A stretch of DNA of 64,000 nucleotides from Lachnospiraceae bacterium (GTDB taxonomy: Bacteria; Bacillota; Clostridia; Lachnospirales; Lachnospiraceae): positions 185,421 through 249,420 of the forward strand of contig CAJTFW010000007.1 of NCBI GenBank assembly GCA_910575445.1. Reading direction: 5' to 3'. The notes under the pieces are model-generated. The model saw nothing but the letters and a program-made list of their open reading frames with translations. It was not told where the DNA came from and searched no databases. Each line of letters opens with the position of its first letter. Positions within the stretch are counted from its first letter, which is position 1. The position numbers and the translations under genes are program-made. This document shows positions 18,707 through 27,632 of this stretch, in pieces.

Positions 18707-20359
18707 TTATGTCTCCTCCTCTGTCTGCTCGGATTCTTCAGATTCTTCGCTATCTTCTGGCTCCTCTACACTTTCTTCTTCAGGAGCTATTGGAGCATTT
18801 TCTTCTCCGTCTATGGATACAATATCGACCTCAACTCCATTTCTTAGCTTGGAAGACCAGTTGCTAATTACTTGACTGTCCGCTGTAATTCCTTCCTCAA
18901 TCACAGCCTCGGTATCGTTCATCAAGCCAACCGTTACATCGACTTTTGCAACCTGCCCATTTTCCACACAATATATATAGGCATTGCCTGCTGAGAAATA
19001 GATAGTATCATAAGGTACAATCAGTTTCCCATCTTCTTTCTGTGTGGTCGCATAGACCTTTACAGACACGCCATTGGGAAGCGCTGACGCACCGCCGCTT
19101 ACTGAAGCCTTTACCTGAAAAAGCTTGGTCTGTGGATTGGCCATCGTGCCAATCTCAGTCAACACACCATCATACTCCTCGCCCTCGCGCTCAATCCTTA
19201 TATGGTCTCCTACATTAAATGCATTTTTTGCTTTCTCTGCCACATGGAATGTGACCGTCATTGATTCTTTGTTGGATATTATGTAGGCCGGGTTGCCAGC
19301 TGCTGCCATTCCGTTCTTTTCCACACTTACCGACTCCACAACTCCGCTAATCGGAGAAGTCACGGTACAGAAATCCAACTGCATCTGTGCAGAATCAATC
19401 CCTATCGAAGCCATCTGAAGCTGTGCAGCGCTGACAGCATCACTCTCAGGGTATATCTCATTTTGTGTAATAGAATATGCCTGTTCTGCCATCGCCAGAT
19501 TATCATTGATGGTCTCTCTGCCATCTTCTGCACTGTCAATTCCTGATTTAATCTGTGTCTTGGTGGCATTAATGGAATCAATCTGTGTCTGAATCTGACC
19601 AATCTGCGCCTGGGCCTGAGATAACTGTAGTTTGGTAGAGTCAATCGCACCATTTTGAACTGCGATTTTCTCAGATACGGCAGCAATCGAAGCGGTAATC
19701 TCCAAGGCTTCTGGTGACTCTTTATCTTCGATACTATTTAACTGGTCATTTAAGCTTTGAAGCTCTGTATTCATATTTTGAAGCTCTGCGCTCTGTGCCA
19801 CCATCAGCTCATTGAGCTGGTCAATACCAGCCTGTGCCTGCTTCTTGGCAGCCGAGAGATTGCCCCCGACATCGCGAAGGTCTCCTAATGTGTCTTCTAA
19901 CTCATCAATCTTATCATCGGTATCATAGAGACTGTCCCGAAGCTGCCGAATCTGTTCTTCTGTCTGATAGTTCTGAAGGTCTCTGGCTCCACTATTCTGT
20001 GCTGTCACACCAGCCTGGGCAGATTCATAAGAAGCTCTTGCATTCGCCATCTGAAGCTGCGCTGCTTCATCGTCAATCTTAAACAGTACATCTCCTTCCT
20101 TTACGATATCTCCCACCTCAAAAAAGGTCTCTGTCACAGTCCCGGATGTCTTTGGCATCACATAGACCTGTTCCTGTGGAGCAACCGTCCCTATATAAGC
20201 TGTATCCACCGAAAGCATACCAACTCTTGGTGTCTGTACTTCAACAGCAACTCTCTCTGCTTCTGCTTCTGCTTCTACTTCTTCTGTCTTCTGACATGCT
20301 ATCACAGACATACTAAGAATAAAAGCAAGACAAAGGGCTGTCAGTCTTTTCCCGTTCAT
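18707..20359 (-). CDS. Lipoprotein adaptor (membrane fusion protein) of the RND pump
   Basis: A 550-residue HlyD/AcrA-type periplasmic adaptor. It begins with a lipoprotein signal peptide ending in the lipobox SVIAC (cysteine near residue 22). A barrel-sandwich half-motif follows (VYVMPKTSGTVTETFFEVGDIVKEGDVLFKIDDEAAQLQMANA). The long central coiled coil spans about 130-290 and is longer than in AcrA. The second lipoyl half (VTSPISGVVESVSVEKNGM) and a beta-barrel come next, and the tail is very acidic (EEESVEEPEDSEE). AGGAGG precedes the ATG at 20359. It is the first gene of the two-gene pump operon. Confidence 0.88.
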   Translation of the reverse strand: MNGKRLTALCLAFILSMSVIACQKTEEVEAEAEAERVAVEVQTPRVGMLSVDTAYIGTVAPQEQVYVMPKTSGTVTETFFEVGDIVKEGDVLFKIDDEAAQLQMANARASYESAQAGVTAQNSGARDLQNYQTEEQIRQLRDSLYDTDDKIDELEDTLGDLRDVGGNLSAAKKQAQAGIDQLNELMVAQSAELQNMNTELQSLNDQLNSIEDKESPEALEITASIAAVSEKIAVQNGAIDSTKLQLSQAQAQIGQIQTQIDSINATKTQIKSGIDSAEDGRETINDNLAMAEQAYSITQNEIYPESDAVSAAQLQMASIGIDSAQMQLDFCTVTSPISGVVESVSVEKNGMAAAGNPAYIISNKESMTVTFHVAEKAKNAFNVGDHIRIEREGEEYDGVLTEIGTMANPQTKLFQVKASVSGGASALPNGVSVKVYATTQKEDGKLIVPYDTIYFSAGNAYIYCVENGQVAKVDVTVGLMNDTEAVIEEGITADSQVISNWSSKLRNGVEVDIVSIDGEENAPIAPEEESVEEPEDSEESEESEQTEEET

Positions 20360-20440
20360 ACATTATCCTCCTCATTTTCTATTTTCAGTCTCGTACAGAT
20401 TATGCCATCAATTTAAACAGAATATAAATTTCTTATTCTT

Positions 20441-20467
20441 TTCACCTGAACTTCACAATCTGTTCAC
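20441..20467 (+). promoter_or_regulatory. Three TTCAC repeats at 11-bp spacing, probable response regulator site
   Basis: TTCAC occurs at 20441, 20452 and 20463, exactly 11 bp apart, which is one helical turn and the spacing of OmpR/PhoB-type tandem sites. They lie in the 186-bp space between the pump operon and the regulator, just upstream of a TATGAT -10 (20478-20483) for the regulator. Confidence 0.55.
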
Positions 20468-20545
20468 AAACATTCTATATGATAAGTGACAGAAAATAAA
20501 TACAAATTTATATCTATCAGAAAAAATAAAGATTGAGGTGTTCTT

Positions 20546-21220
20546 ATGTTCCATATTTTAGTAGTTGAAGATGACCAGGCATTAAATAAATTAATCTGTA
20601 GAGTTCTCGCCAAAAATGGCTATGAGACCTATGCTGCCTTTAACGGAGAAGAAGCGCTTCGGATGTTAGACCAGACCTATATTGATTTAATTATTACGGA
20701 TTTGATGATGCCGCAGATGGATGGCTTTGATTTAACAAAAGAACTAAGAGAGAGCGGTTACCAGCTTCCTATACTGGTAGTTACTGCAAAAGATACTTTC
20801 CCAGATAAGCTAAAAGGCTTTAAGCTTGGCATTGATGATTATATGGTCAAGCCTATTGATGTCAATGAATTGCAGCTTCGCGTTGAGGCACTTTTGCGTC
20901 GTGCCAAGATTATCTTTGAGAAAAAATTAGAATTTGCGCATGTCTGCCTAGATTATATCAATCTGACCGTGACCATCGATGAGAAATCTCAGGTGCTTCC
21001 CCAGAAGGAATTTCAGCTTCTCTATAAGCTGTTGTCTTTCCCCAATCATACCTTTACACGCCAGCAGATTATGGACGAACTTTGGGGGTATGATTCAGAG
21101 ACCGATGTGCGCACCGTAGATGTACATATCAACAGGCTTCGGGACCGCTTCCGGGAGATTCCATATTTTCAGATATTGACGGTACGGGGCTTAGGCTATA
21201 AAGGAATGATTGAGAAATGA
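20546..21220 (+). CDS. OmpR/PhoB-family response regulator
   Basis: A 224-residue regulator. The receiver domain has E8-D9-D10, the phosphoacceptor D52 (LIITDLMMPQMDGF), T in VVTAKD and K in YMVKPI. A winged helix (about 130-224) ends with ELWGYDSETDVRTVDVHINRLR, the recognition helix pattern of the OmpR family. It overlaps its kinase by four bases (ATGA) and is divergent from the RND pump operon. Its target is probably the shared intergenic region with three 11-bp-spaced TTCAC repeats. Confidence 0.93.
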   Translation: MFHILVVEDDQALNKLICRVLAKNGYETYAAFNGEEALRMLDQTYIDLIITDLMMPQMDGFDLTKELRESGYQLPILVVTAKDTFPDKLKGFKLGIDDYMVKPIDVNELQLRVEALLRRAKIIFEKKLEFAHVCLDYINLTVTIDEKSQVLPQKEFQLLYKLLSFPNHTFTRQQIMDELWGYDSETDVRTVDVHINRLRDRFREIPYFQILTVRGLGYKGMIEK

Positions 21221-22269
21221 AAAAACATTTTTATTCCATCTGGTTTAAGATTGTACTGGCCTTTTTCTGGGTGATAGTAATTACCTGTGCGACCGTTGGG
21301 ATATGTATGCATCTTTTTATGCAGTTTAATCTGTGGCGCTTTATGTCCTTTCCACTGACCAGTGTTCATTTTATTATTCTTCTGGCACTGATTAGTATTC
21401 TCTTTGGCTCTCTCGTTAGTATGCTGGCTTTGCACCATGTGTTAAATCCCATTATGGAGCTCTCCAAAGCAATGCAAAAAGTGGCCAAAGGTGATTACAG
21501 TGTACGGTTAGATACCTCTAACCCCCATATAAAAGATGAAATCCATGACCTTCGGCTTAGTTTTAACCAGATGGTACAGGAGTTGTCAAGTACAGAGACG
21601 CTGCACTCTGACTTTATCTCCAACGTATCTCATGAATTTAAGACCCCGCTTGCCGCCATCAGCGGCTATGCTACTCTTTTGCAGGATGATACGCTGACCA
21701 TAGAAGACCGCAATGAATATATCAATATCATTATCCAGAGTACCAAAGAACTCTCCCAGATGTCCGGCAATGTCCTTCAGTTGTCCCGTCTGGAAAATCA
21801 GACCATTATCACAGAAAAAGAGCCTTTTCGGGTGGATGAGCAGATTCGCCGATGCATCCTTCGTATGGAGCCTATCTGGTCTGCAAAATCTCTCAATATC
21901 TACCCGGAGCTTCCCCAGATTACTTGGAATGGAAATATGGAGCTGACGGCACATATCTGGAACAATCTTCTGGACAACGCTATCAAATTCACACCCCAGG
22001 GCGGCGAAATCAATATCACTGCGTGCCAGGAAGGTGCTTATCTGTCTGTTATCTTCCAGGATTCCGGCCCTGGTATGCCACCAGAGATACAAAAACATAT
22101 CTTTGATAAATTTTATCAGGGAGATTCTTCGCACGAAAAAAAGGGCAATGGTCTTGGACTTGCCTTAGTCCATAAAATCATTACCCTTTACAAAGGCTTT
22201 ATTCAGGTAGAAAGCACTCCTGACCTTGGCAGCAGTTTTAAAGTTCTGCTTCCAATGGAGTCTCTTTAG
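21217..22269 (+). CDS. Sensor histidine kinase
   Basis: A 350-residue kinase with two membrane helices (about 10-36 and 50-74) and only a very short outside loop, so it may sense the membrane itself. A HAMP linker follows (about 76-128). The phosphoacceptor H139 is in VSHEFKTPLAAISGY. The ATPase has NNLLDNAIKFTPQGG, DSGPGMP and GNGLGLALV. It partners the upstream regulator. Its last 32 bp overlap the 3' end of glgB on the other strand. Confidence 0.93.
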   Translation: MKKHFYSIWFKIVLAFFWVIVITCATVGICMHLFMQFNLWRFMSFPLTSVHFIILLALISILFGSLVSMLALHHVLNPIMELSKAMQKVAKGDYSVRLDTSNPHIKDEIHDLRLSFNQMVQELSSTETLHSDFISNVSHEFKTPLAAISGYATLLQDDTLTIEDRNEYINIIIQSTKELSQMSGNVLQLSRLENQTIITEKEPFRVDEQIRRCILRMEPIWSAKSLNIYPELPQITWNGNMELTAHIWNNLLDNAIKFTPQGGEINITACQEGAYLSVIFQDSGPGMPPEIQKHIFDKFYQGDSSHEKKGNGLGLALVHKIITLYKGFIQVESTPDLGSSFKVLLPMESL

Positions 22270-24085
22270 GTGTTGGTGTCAACACTTTTTTCACTTTAAA
22301 CAGACGAGCACACAGAGGCGGCAAATCCACAACCAGGGTATGCGGCCTTTCTTTATGTGGCTTCTCTTCCACATGCCAGTTCTTATCGGTCTGTTTGGTC
22401 TGGCCTCCATATATTTCCCAATCTGTATGCAAAAGTTCTTCAAGCTCATATAGCATCGGAATTCCCACAGAAAAATCTTTCCAGAACTGGTCTGAGAGAT
22501 TCATCACCATCAAAATCGTCTCGCCGGATGCCCTTCTCTCATATGCATAGGTTACATAATCTGACGCATCCACCTCCAGCCATTCAAAGCAATCCGAATT
22601 GTACTCTCCATCATACAGTGCCGGCTCATTTAGGTACAGTGTCGATATCTTCTGATAAAAATGATGAAACGCATCATGTATAGGATACTCTAAAAGATTC
22701 CAGTCCTGCTCCCGATTCTCATCCCACTCTCTAAACTGTCCAAATTCATTGCCCATAAAGTTCAGCTTCTTCCCAGGATGTGTATAGAGATAAGTATAGA
22801 AGACTTTAGCCTGTGGAAATTTAAACTCATAATCGCCCCACATCTTCTGCAATATCGTCGCCTTTCCATGCACCACCTCATCATGCGAGAAGGGAAGCAA
22901 GAATAAATCACTGTAAAAATACATCATGGAAAAGCTTAGATTGTGATAGTCATAAGGCCGATACACAGGGGCTGTCTGAAAGAAGCGCAAAGTATCATTC
23001 ATAAAGCCCATATCCCATTTATAGTCAAATCCCAGTCCATCGTACTCCGTAGGCGCTGTCACTTTCGGAAAATCTGTAGAGTCTTCTGCCATCAATATCG
23101 CAGAAGGATGCCTCTTGTGAAGCCCTGCATTCATATTTCGCAGAAACTCCACTGCCTTCTCATTCACACCCCGGTTAGGGTCTCCATGCCAGTAGATAGC
23201 ACGACTAATCGCATCCATCCGAATCCCGTCCATATGGAATTCACTTAGCCAGTAATCCGCTGCCGACTGCAAAAAGCTTCTGACCTCCCCCCTGCTGTGC
23301 ATAAAGTTCATCGTCCCCCACTCACTGTATGCGGTATCAGGATGTGGAAATTCATAGAGAGGTGTTCCGTCAAAATTCAAAAGCCCATAGTCATCTGTCG
23401 CAAAATGAATCGGTACAAAATCCATAATCACACCAATCTCATTCTGATGGCAAAGGTCCACCAGTTTCTTTAACTGCTTAGGGCTTCCATATCTAGAAGT
23501 CGGTGCAAAAAATCCTGTATTCTGATACCCCCACGAACAATCCGCCGGATGCTCTGACAGTGGTAAAAACTCAATAAAATTAAATCCCATCTTCTTTAGA
23601 TAGGGAATCAGCTGTTCTGCCAGCTCCTCATAATTATACCAGGAGCCATTCTCTTTTTTCTTCCAGGAGCCTGCATGTACTTCGTAAATATTCATTGGAC
23701 GGTTATAATTCTTATCTCTTTTTTTCATCCATTCCCTGTCCCGAAACGTGTAGGTTCTGTCAGCTACCCTAGAGGCAAACCCAGGCCGAAGCTCCATCCA
23801 CATCCCATATGGGTCACAATGCATTACACTTCTTCCCTGCATATCAGTAATCCGATACTTATAATACATCCCCGTCTCCACATTGGGAATCCTGCATACA
23901 AACACTCCTGGGTCACTCCCTTTTTCTACCTCCCAGAACTCCCAGTTGTTAAAATCCCCCTGTAATTCCACCTTCTTAGCTTTTGGTGCATAGATGCGAA
24001 ATACTGCCCCATTTCTCTCTATATGCACCCCAAAATACTCATATGCATCAAAACTGTTGCCTTCCAAAAACTTCTGAAATTCCAT
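22238..24085 (-). CDS. glgB: 1,4-alpha-glucan branching enzyme
   Basis: A 615-residue GH13 enzyme that adds alpha-1,6 branches to glycogen. A CBM48-like N-terminal module (GAVFRIYAPKAKKVELQGDF) comes first. The catalytic barrel has MDGIRMDAISRAIYW (nucleophile Asp near 289), MAEDSTDFP (acid/base Glu near 334) and LPFSHDEVVHGK. The start at ATG 24085 has GGGGGG upstream; the open frame extends ten codons further. It is a short form without the N1 domain. It may share regulation with sporulation through a 0A box in its leader. Its 3' end overlaps that of the histidine kinase. Confidence 0.93.
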   Translation of the reverse strand: MEFQKFLEGNSFDAYEYFGVHIERNGAVFRIYAPKAKKVELQGDFNNWEFWEVEKGSDPGVFVCRIPNVETGMYYKYRITDMQGRSVMHCDPYGMWMELRPGFASRVADRTYTFRDREWMKKRDKNYNRPMNIYEVHAGSWKKKENGSWYNYEELAEQLIPYLKKMGFNFIEFLPLSEHPADCSWGYQNTGFFAPTSRYGSPKQLKKLVDLCHQNEIGVIMDFVPIHFATDDYGLLNFDGTPLYEFPHPDTAYSEWGTMNFMHSRGEVRSFLQSAADYWLSEFHMDGIRMDAISRAIYWHGDPNRGVNEKAVEFLRNMNAGLHKRHPSAILMAEDSTDFPKVTAPTEYDGLGFDYKWDMGFMNDTLRFFQTAPVYRPYDYHNLSFSMMYFYSDLFLLPFSHDEVVHGKATILQKMWGDYEFKFPQAKVFYTYLYTHPGKKLNFMGNEFGQFREWDENREQDWNLLEYPIHDAFHHFYQKISTLYLNEPALYDGEYNSDCFEWLEVDASDYVTYAYERRASGETILMVMNLSDQFWKDFSVGIPMLYELEELLHTDWEIYGGQTKQTDKNWHVEEKPHKERPHTLVVDLPPLCARLFKVKKVLTPTPKETPLEAEL

Positions 24086-24101
24086 CTGAAATCCCCCCTT
24101 C

Positions 24102-24108
24102 TGTCGAA
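24102..24108 (+). promoter_or_regulatory. 0A box in the glgB leader
   Basis: A perfect TGTCGAA (on the plus strand) lies between the predicted glgB transcription start and its ribosome binding site, a position that would favour repression by Spo0A. Confidence 0.4.
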
Positions 24109-24127
24109 TAAACATCTATTTCCTTTT

Positions 24128-24156
24128 ATCTTACCCAATTTTTATAAAATATGCAA
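24128..24156 (-). promoter_or_regulatory. Probable promoter of glgB
   Basis: On the minus strand TTGCAT (24151-24156) and TAAGAT (24128-24133) are 17 bp apart. Confidence 0.55.
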
Positions 24157-24170
24157 TACTCCAGGTTTAA

Positions 24171-24191
24171 AAAATGAACGTTGGCCATTTT
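24171..24191. promoter_or_regulatory. Palindromic operator-like site upstream of glgB
   Basis: AAAATGAACGTTGG followed by CCATTTTT. It shares 20 of 21 positions with the site at 29506-29526 in front of the MMPL gene. It overlaps the last base of the Gx transporter stop and lies upstream of the glgB promoter. Confidence 0.4.
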
Positions 24192-24694
24192 TATTTCTTT
24201 ATCTTTACCCGCTTTAAAACTTCCACACTAATCACGCCAATCAGCGTCCCTGTAATCACTCCAGCCACCAGAAGCACCGGCCCATAATAATACAAAAGTC
24301 CACTTGTCTCAAGCACAAAGACCGCTACCAAAAGCTGTCCTGTATTGTGCATCACGCCACCAACCACGCTTACCCCAACCACTCCAAATTTTCCACTTCT
24401 CTTAACCAGACACATCCCCATAAAACTGACCAGAGCTCCCGCCAGGCTAAATAAAATCATCGACAGATTTCCAAACAAAAACCCCGAAAGCACAATCCGC
24501 ATCCCATTTACCAAAAGTGCTTCCAAAGGCCCCAACATATAGAGTGTCCACACAATTACCATATTTGCAAGCCCTAGTTTCACTCCCGGAATTCCCAGAG
24601 GAATCGGCACCAAAAGTTCAATATAGCTTGCTATCAATCCCACTGCCGTCAAAAACCCAAGTCTTGCAATCCGCTCTGTCTTCTTCCCCTTCAC
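24191..24694 (-). CDS. Gx transporter family protein (heptaprenyl diphosphate synthase component I-like)
   Basis: A membrane protein of 167 residues with five to six helices. The family signature is in SYIELLVPIPLGIPGVKLGLANMVIVWTLYMLGP. It is annotated in databases as heptaprenyl diphosphate synthase component I or Gx transporter; the true substrate is unproven. The GTG at 24694, preceded by GGGAGGA, is preferred. The longer frame from 24745 would begin inside the terminator of the gene before it. The usual NusG-II-domain partner is absent. Confidence 0.75.
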   Translation of the reverse strand: MKGKKTERIARLGFLTAVGLIASYIELLVPIPLGIPGVKLGLANMVIVWTLYMLGPLEALLVNGMRIVLSGFLFGNLSMILFSLAGALVSFMGMCLVKRSGKFGVVGVSVVGGVMHNTGQLLVAVFVLETSGLLYYYGPVLLVAGVITGTLIGVISVEVLKRVKIKK

Positions 24695-24721
24695 CTTATC
24701 TGCTCCTCCCTCACTATCTAG

Positions 24722-24765
24722 AAAAGGGATTGCTGCAACATCCAACCTTGCAGCAATCCCTTTTT
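24722..24765 (-). terminator. Terminator after the TerD-family gene
   Basis: A perfect AAAAGGGATTGCTGCAA stem with a 9-base loop, with runs of A and T on both sides, so it can act on both strands. Confidence 0.9.
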
Positions 24766-24775
24766 GTTCTCTCTT

Positions 24776-25381
24776 CTACTTACGGCCAGCTCTCCAGTTA
24801 AGCCCCCAATGAAATGCTTCGTCCAAATCCCTGTGCCCCTGATAAAACTGCACAATCTTCTCCACACTAAACGTCTCATCATTGACATTTTCAAGAAGTG
24901 CCAGTCCACACATTCCAAGAGAAGAATTAAATTCATCCATCTTTACAATCAAGTCTTCTGCTCCTGGATATTTTAAAGTGACAACCGCATCTGCCTGCTG
25001 CCAATTTGCAACGCCTTCATAGATAAATGTATATACCAGAATTCTCTTAATATTTTTAATCTCATTGCCATTAATCCGAAGGTTCTCACCAGCTACTGCT
25101 GCACCTGTTCTGTCATCTCCATCTAATGCAATAAACGGTGGATGATTCAGTGTTCCAAATGCATTGCCAAGCGCCTGTACCGCACCTTTACTTCCATCCT
25201 TTAGTTCAAACAGACATCCTAAGTCTAAGTCAATCCCCTCTGACCCCGAAAAAAGATTTGCAAAAAACCCCTTCTTCTGTGGCTTTGCATTCCAGTTCAG
25301 ATTCACCAGAATCTCTCCAAGTCCTGTAGGAGAACTCTTTTTCAGACTTACTTTTTGTCCCTTTTGCAAATTAATTGCCAT
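24776..25381 (-). CDS. TerD-family (tellurite-resistance type) Ca2+-binding protein
   Basis: A 201-residue protein of the TerD fold (MAINLQKGQKVSLKKSSPTGLGEILVNLNWN). The acidic Ca-site regions GIDLDLGCLFELKDGSKG and ALDGDDRTGAAVAGENLRIN are present. C-terminal FYQGHRDLDEAFHWGLNW is typical of the stand-alone Gram-positive type. The family is tied to general stress and to tellurite resistance, with no proven molecular role. Other ter genes are not nearby, so it acts alone here or with distant partners. A strong terminator follows. Confidence 0.85.
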   Translation of the reverse strand: MAINLQKGQKVSLKKSSPTGLGEILVNLNWNAKPQKKGFFANLFSGSEGIDLDLGCLFELKDGSKGAVQALGNAFGTLNHPPFIALDGDDRTGAAVAGENLRINGNEIKNIKRILVYTFIYEGVANWQQADAVVTLKYPGAEDLIVKMDEFNSSLGMCGLALLENVNDETFSVEKIVQFYQGHRDLDEAFHWGLNWRAGRK

Positions 25382-25434
25382 CTTTCATATACCTCCTCGC
25401 ATTGAGTTTCATCAAGTTCCATCCTGCTTCTGTT

Positions 25435-26013
25435 CTAGTATCGGTTCATCTTATGCTTATTCATCACATATCCAAGACCAGCTCCCACAAGTCCGCCTAA
25501 GATATGTGTCAGATTCGAGACATTGCTCTGAATAAAAAGCCCCGCATAAATCTGCTCACCGATATAGATAACCGCTACCAAAATAAAGGTCAGCGGAATG
25601 GAACCTTCTTTAATGCTTGTAAACGAAGACAACAAAATCAGCGCAAATACTACGCCACTTGCCCCTAACAGCCGGATATGTGGGAAAAATACAAAGTTCA
25701 CAATCCCTGTCACAAGCGCTGTACTAAGGATAATAAAAATCATATTGGAAGAACCATATTTCTCTTCTAACAGCGGTCCTACCACCAGAATCAGCATAAT
25801 ATTTCCAAGAAAATGGTCCCACCCGGCATGTCCAAAGACATGTCCTGCAAATCTTACATAAGTAACCGGACTTGCCAGAGAAGAACGATACACACTAAAG
25901 AACATCTCCGTCGTCTTCCCTTCTGTCACCTCTCCAAGTGCCAGTGAAATCAGGCAAATAATCGTAAAAGTCAGGATTACCGGAGAATTAAAAGAAACCT
26001 TTATTCGTCGCAT
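25435..26013 (-). CDS. Rhomboid-family intramembrane serine protease
   Basis: A 192-residue six-helix membrane protein. HVFGHAGWDHFLGNIML (58-74) gives the conserved H and N on helix 2. The nucleophile is S119 in GASGVVFALI and the base is H170 in NLTHILGGLVGAGLG. All catalytic positions are intact. The start at 26013 (MRRIKVSF) has TGGAGGTG upstream; the longer frame has no ribosome site. Substrate unknown. Confidence 0.88.
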   Translation of the reverse strand: MRRIKVSFNSPVILTFTIICLISLALGEVTEGKTTEMFFSVYRSSLASPVTYVRFAGHVFGHAGWDHFLGNIMLILVVGPLLEEKYGSSNMIFIILSTALVTGIVNFVFFPHIRLLGASGVVFALILLSSFTSIKEGSIPLTFILVAVIYIGEQIYAGLFIQSNVSNLTHILGGLVGAGLGYVMNKHKMNRY

Positions 26014-26094
26014 AAAAACACCTCCAGAATATCTATTAGTATACCATATCCTGTCGGCAATTTCCAGCAACAAGCCCAAGGTTTTTCTTAATTT

Positions 26095-27486
26095 TTACTT
26101 ATGACAAGAAGCTGGTATCAGTTCCTTAGAAGGCATCTTTCTGTCCTCTTCTGATATATTTTTCACAATCTTTCTTCGACAGTAGAAAAATGCAGGAACC
26201 AGGAAAATATCAGCAAAAAGCCATGCCATCGGATGCGCCAGACAGATACCTACAAAGCCAAATTTTCCAGCAACTACCACGGCCGCTAACACTCTTGCCA
26301 CCATCTCCATCACACCAGAAATAATTGCAAATACCGAAAATCCCATACCCTGAATCGTAAAACGCACTGTATTGACAAGGGTTAGCAGAAAATAAAATCC
26401 GGTACAGTATAGAAGAAAATGATATGCATATGCGATAATCTCAGTCTCCTTCGCATCTAGGAACAACAGAACCAGTCTGTCTCCCACCAAAAAAGCAGTC
26501 AAAAAGCATAGTGCTGACATTAAAAATCCTACAAGCGCCGCGTCCTGAAGCCCTTTGCCAATTCTATCAATCTTTCCTGCGCCCATATTTTGCCCTGTAT
26601 AAGGTGCCATGGTCTGTCCAAGCGCCTCTATTGGACATGCAATAAATGCATTTATCTTCTGCGCTGCGGTCACGCCAGCCACAACTGCTGCGCCCATTCC
26701 ATTGATTGCCGCCTGAAGTACCAAAGTTCCAATTGCTGTCACCGAATACTGAAGCCCCATAGGAATCCCCATAAAGCACAGATGCTTCATATATGTAGCA
26801 TCCATCTTCCATTCCTCTCTAGAAGTGTGAAGAATCGGATATTTCTTCTTCATATACAACAGGCAGATAAGTCCTGACACACCCTGAGAGATAACGGTAG
26901 CCAGTGCAGGCCCTTCAACACCCATATGAAACACCAGAATCGAGACCACATCCAGCATAATATTGAGCATCGAAGAAATCGCCAAAAAGACAACTGGCGT
27001 CTTGCTGTCTCCCAAAGACCGGATAATCCCTGCCAGAAGATTATATAAAAAAGTACAGGGAATCCCCCAGAAAATAATCACAATATACAGATATGCATAG
27101 TCAAAAATCTCTGCTGGCGTATTCATAAGCCTTAGAACCGGTTTACATAAAACAACCACCAACAGTGTCATCACCACCGAAAATCCAACGCAAAGCCATG
27201 CGCTGTTTGTCACAAATCTTCTAAGCCGACGCTCGTCATCCGCTCCGAACATCTGTGCGACTGGTATTGCAAATCCATTACAGACCCCCATGCAAAATCC
27301 AATCACCATAAAGTTCAAAGAAGACGTAGAGCCAACGCCGGCTAGGGGATGAACTCCCAGATATTGACCGACAATCATGGTATCCACCATACTATAGAAC
27401 TGCTGAAATAACATGCCCAAAAACATTGGAATTGCAAACCCTATAATCAACCGGACTGGCGAACCAGTTGTCATATTTTTAGTCAT
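26095..27486 (-). CDS. MATE family efflux transporter
   Basis: A 463-residue transporter with about 12 membrane helices. N-terminal MTTGSPVRLIIGFAIPMFLGMLFQQFYSMVDTMIVGQYLG is typical of the MATE/DinF branch of Firmicutes. Each half carries the expected symmetric pattern, with VTAAQKINAFIACPIEALGQTMAPYTGQNMGAG at mid-protein. It should export drugs or metabolites against H+ or Na+. The ATG at 27486 follows AGAGG. Substrate not predictable. Confidence 0.9.
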   Translation of the reverse strand: MTKNMTTGSPVRLIIGFAIPMFLGMLFQQFYSMVDTMIVGQYLGVHPLAGVGSTSSLNFMVIGFCMGVCNGFAIPVAQMFGADDERRLRRFVTNSAWLCVGFSVVMTLLVVVLCKPVLRLMNTPAEIFDYAYLYIVIIFWGIPCTFLYNLLAGIIRSLGDSKTPVVFLAISSMLNIMLDVVSILVFHMGVEGPALATVISQGVSGLICLLYMKKKYPILHTSREEWKMDATYMKHLCFMGIPMGLQYSVTAIGTLVLQAAINGMGAAVVAGVTAAQKINAFIACPIEALGQTMAPYTGQNMGAGKIDRIGKGLQDAALVGFLMSALCFLTAFLVGDRLVLLFLDAKETEIIAYAYHFLLYCTGFYFLLTLVNTVRFTIQGMGFSVFAIISGVMEMVARVLAAVVVAGKFGFVGICLAHPMAWLFADIFLVPAFFYCRRKIVKNISEEDRKMPSKELIPASCHK

Positions 27487-27632
27487 CGCACATAACCTCT
27501 CTTCTATATCAAATAAGAGTGATTATAGAAGCTGTTCTTTCATTTGTCAATATCGGAAATCTCACAGTCTCACCCTTCTGATTTTCCCTTTTTCTAAGCA
27601 ATCCGACGAAAGCATTTTCCCTGTCATAAAAC

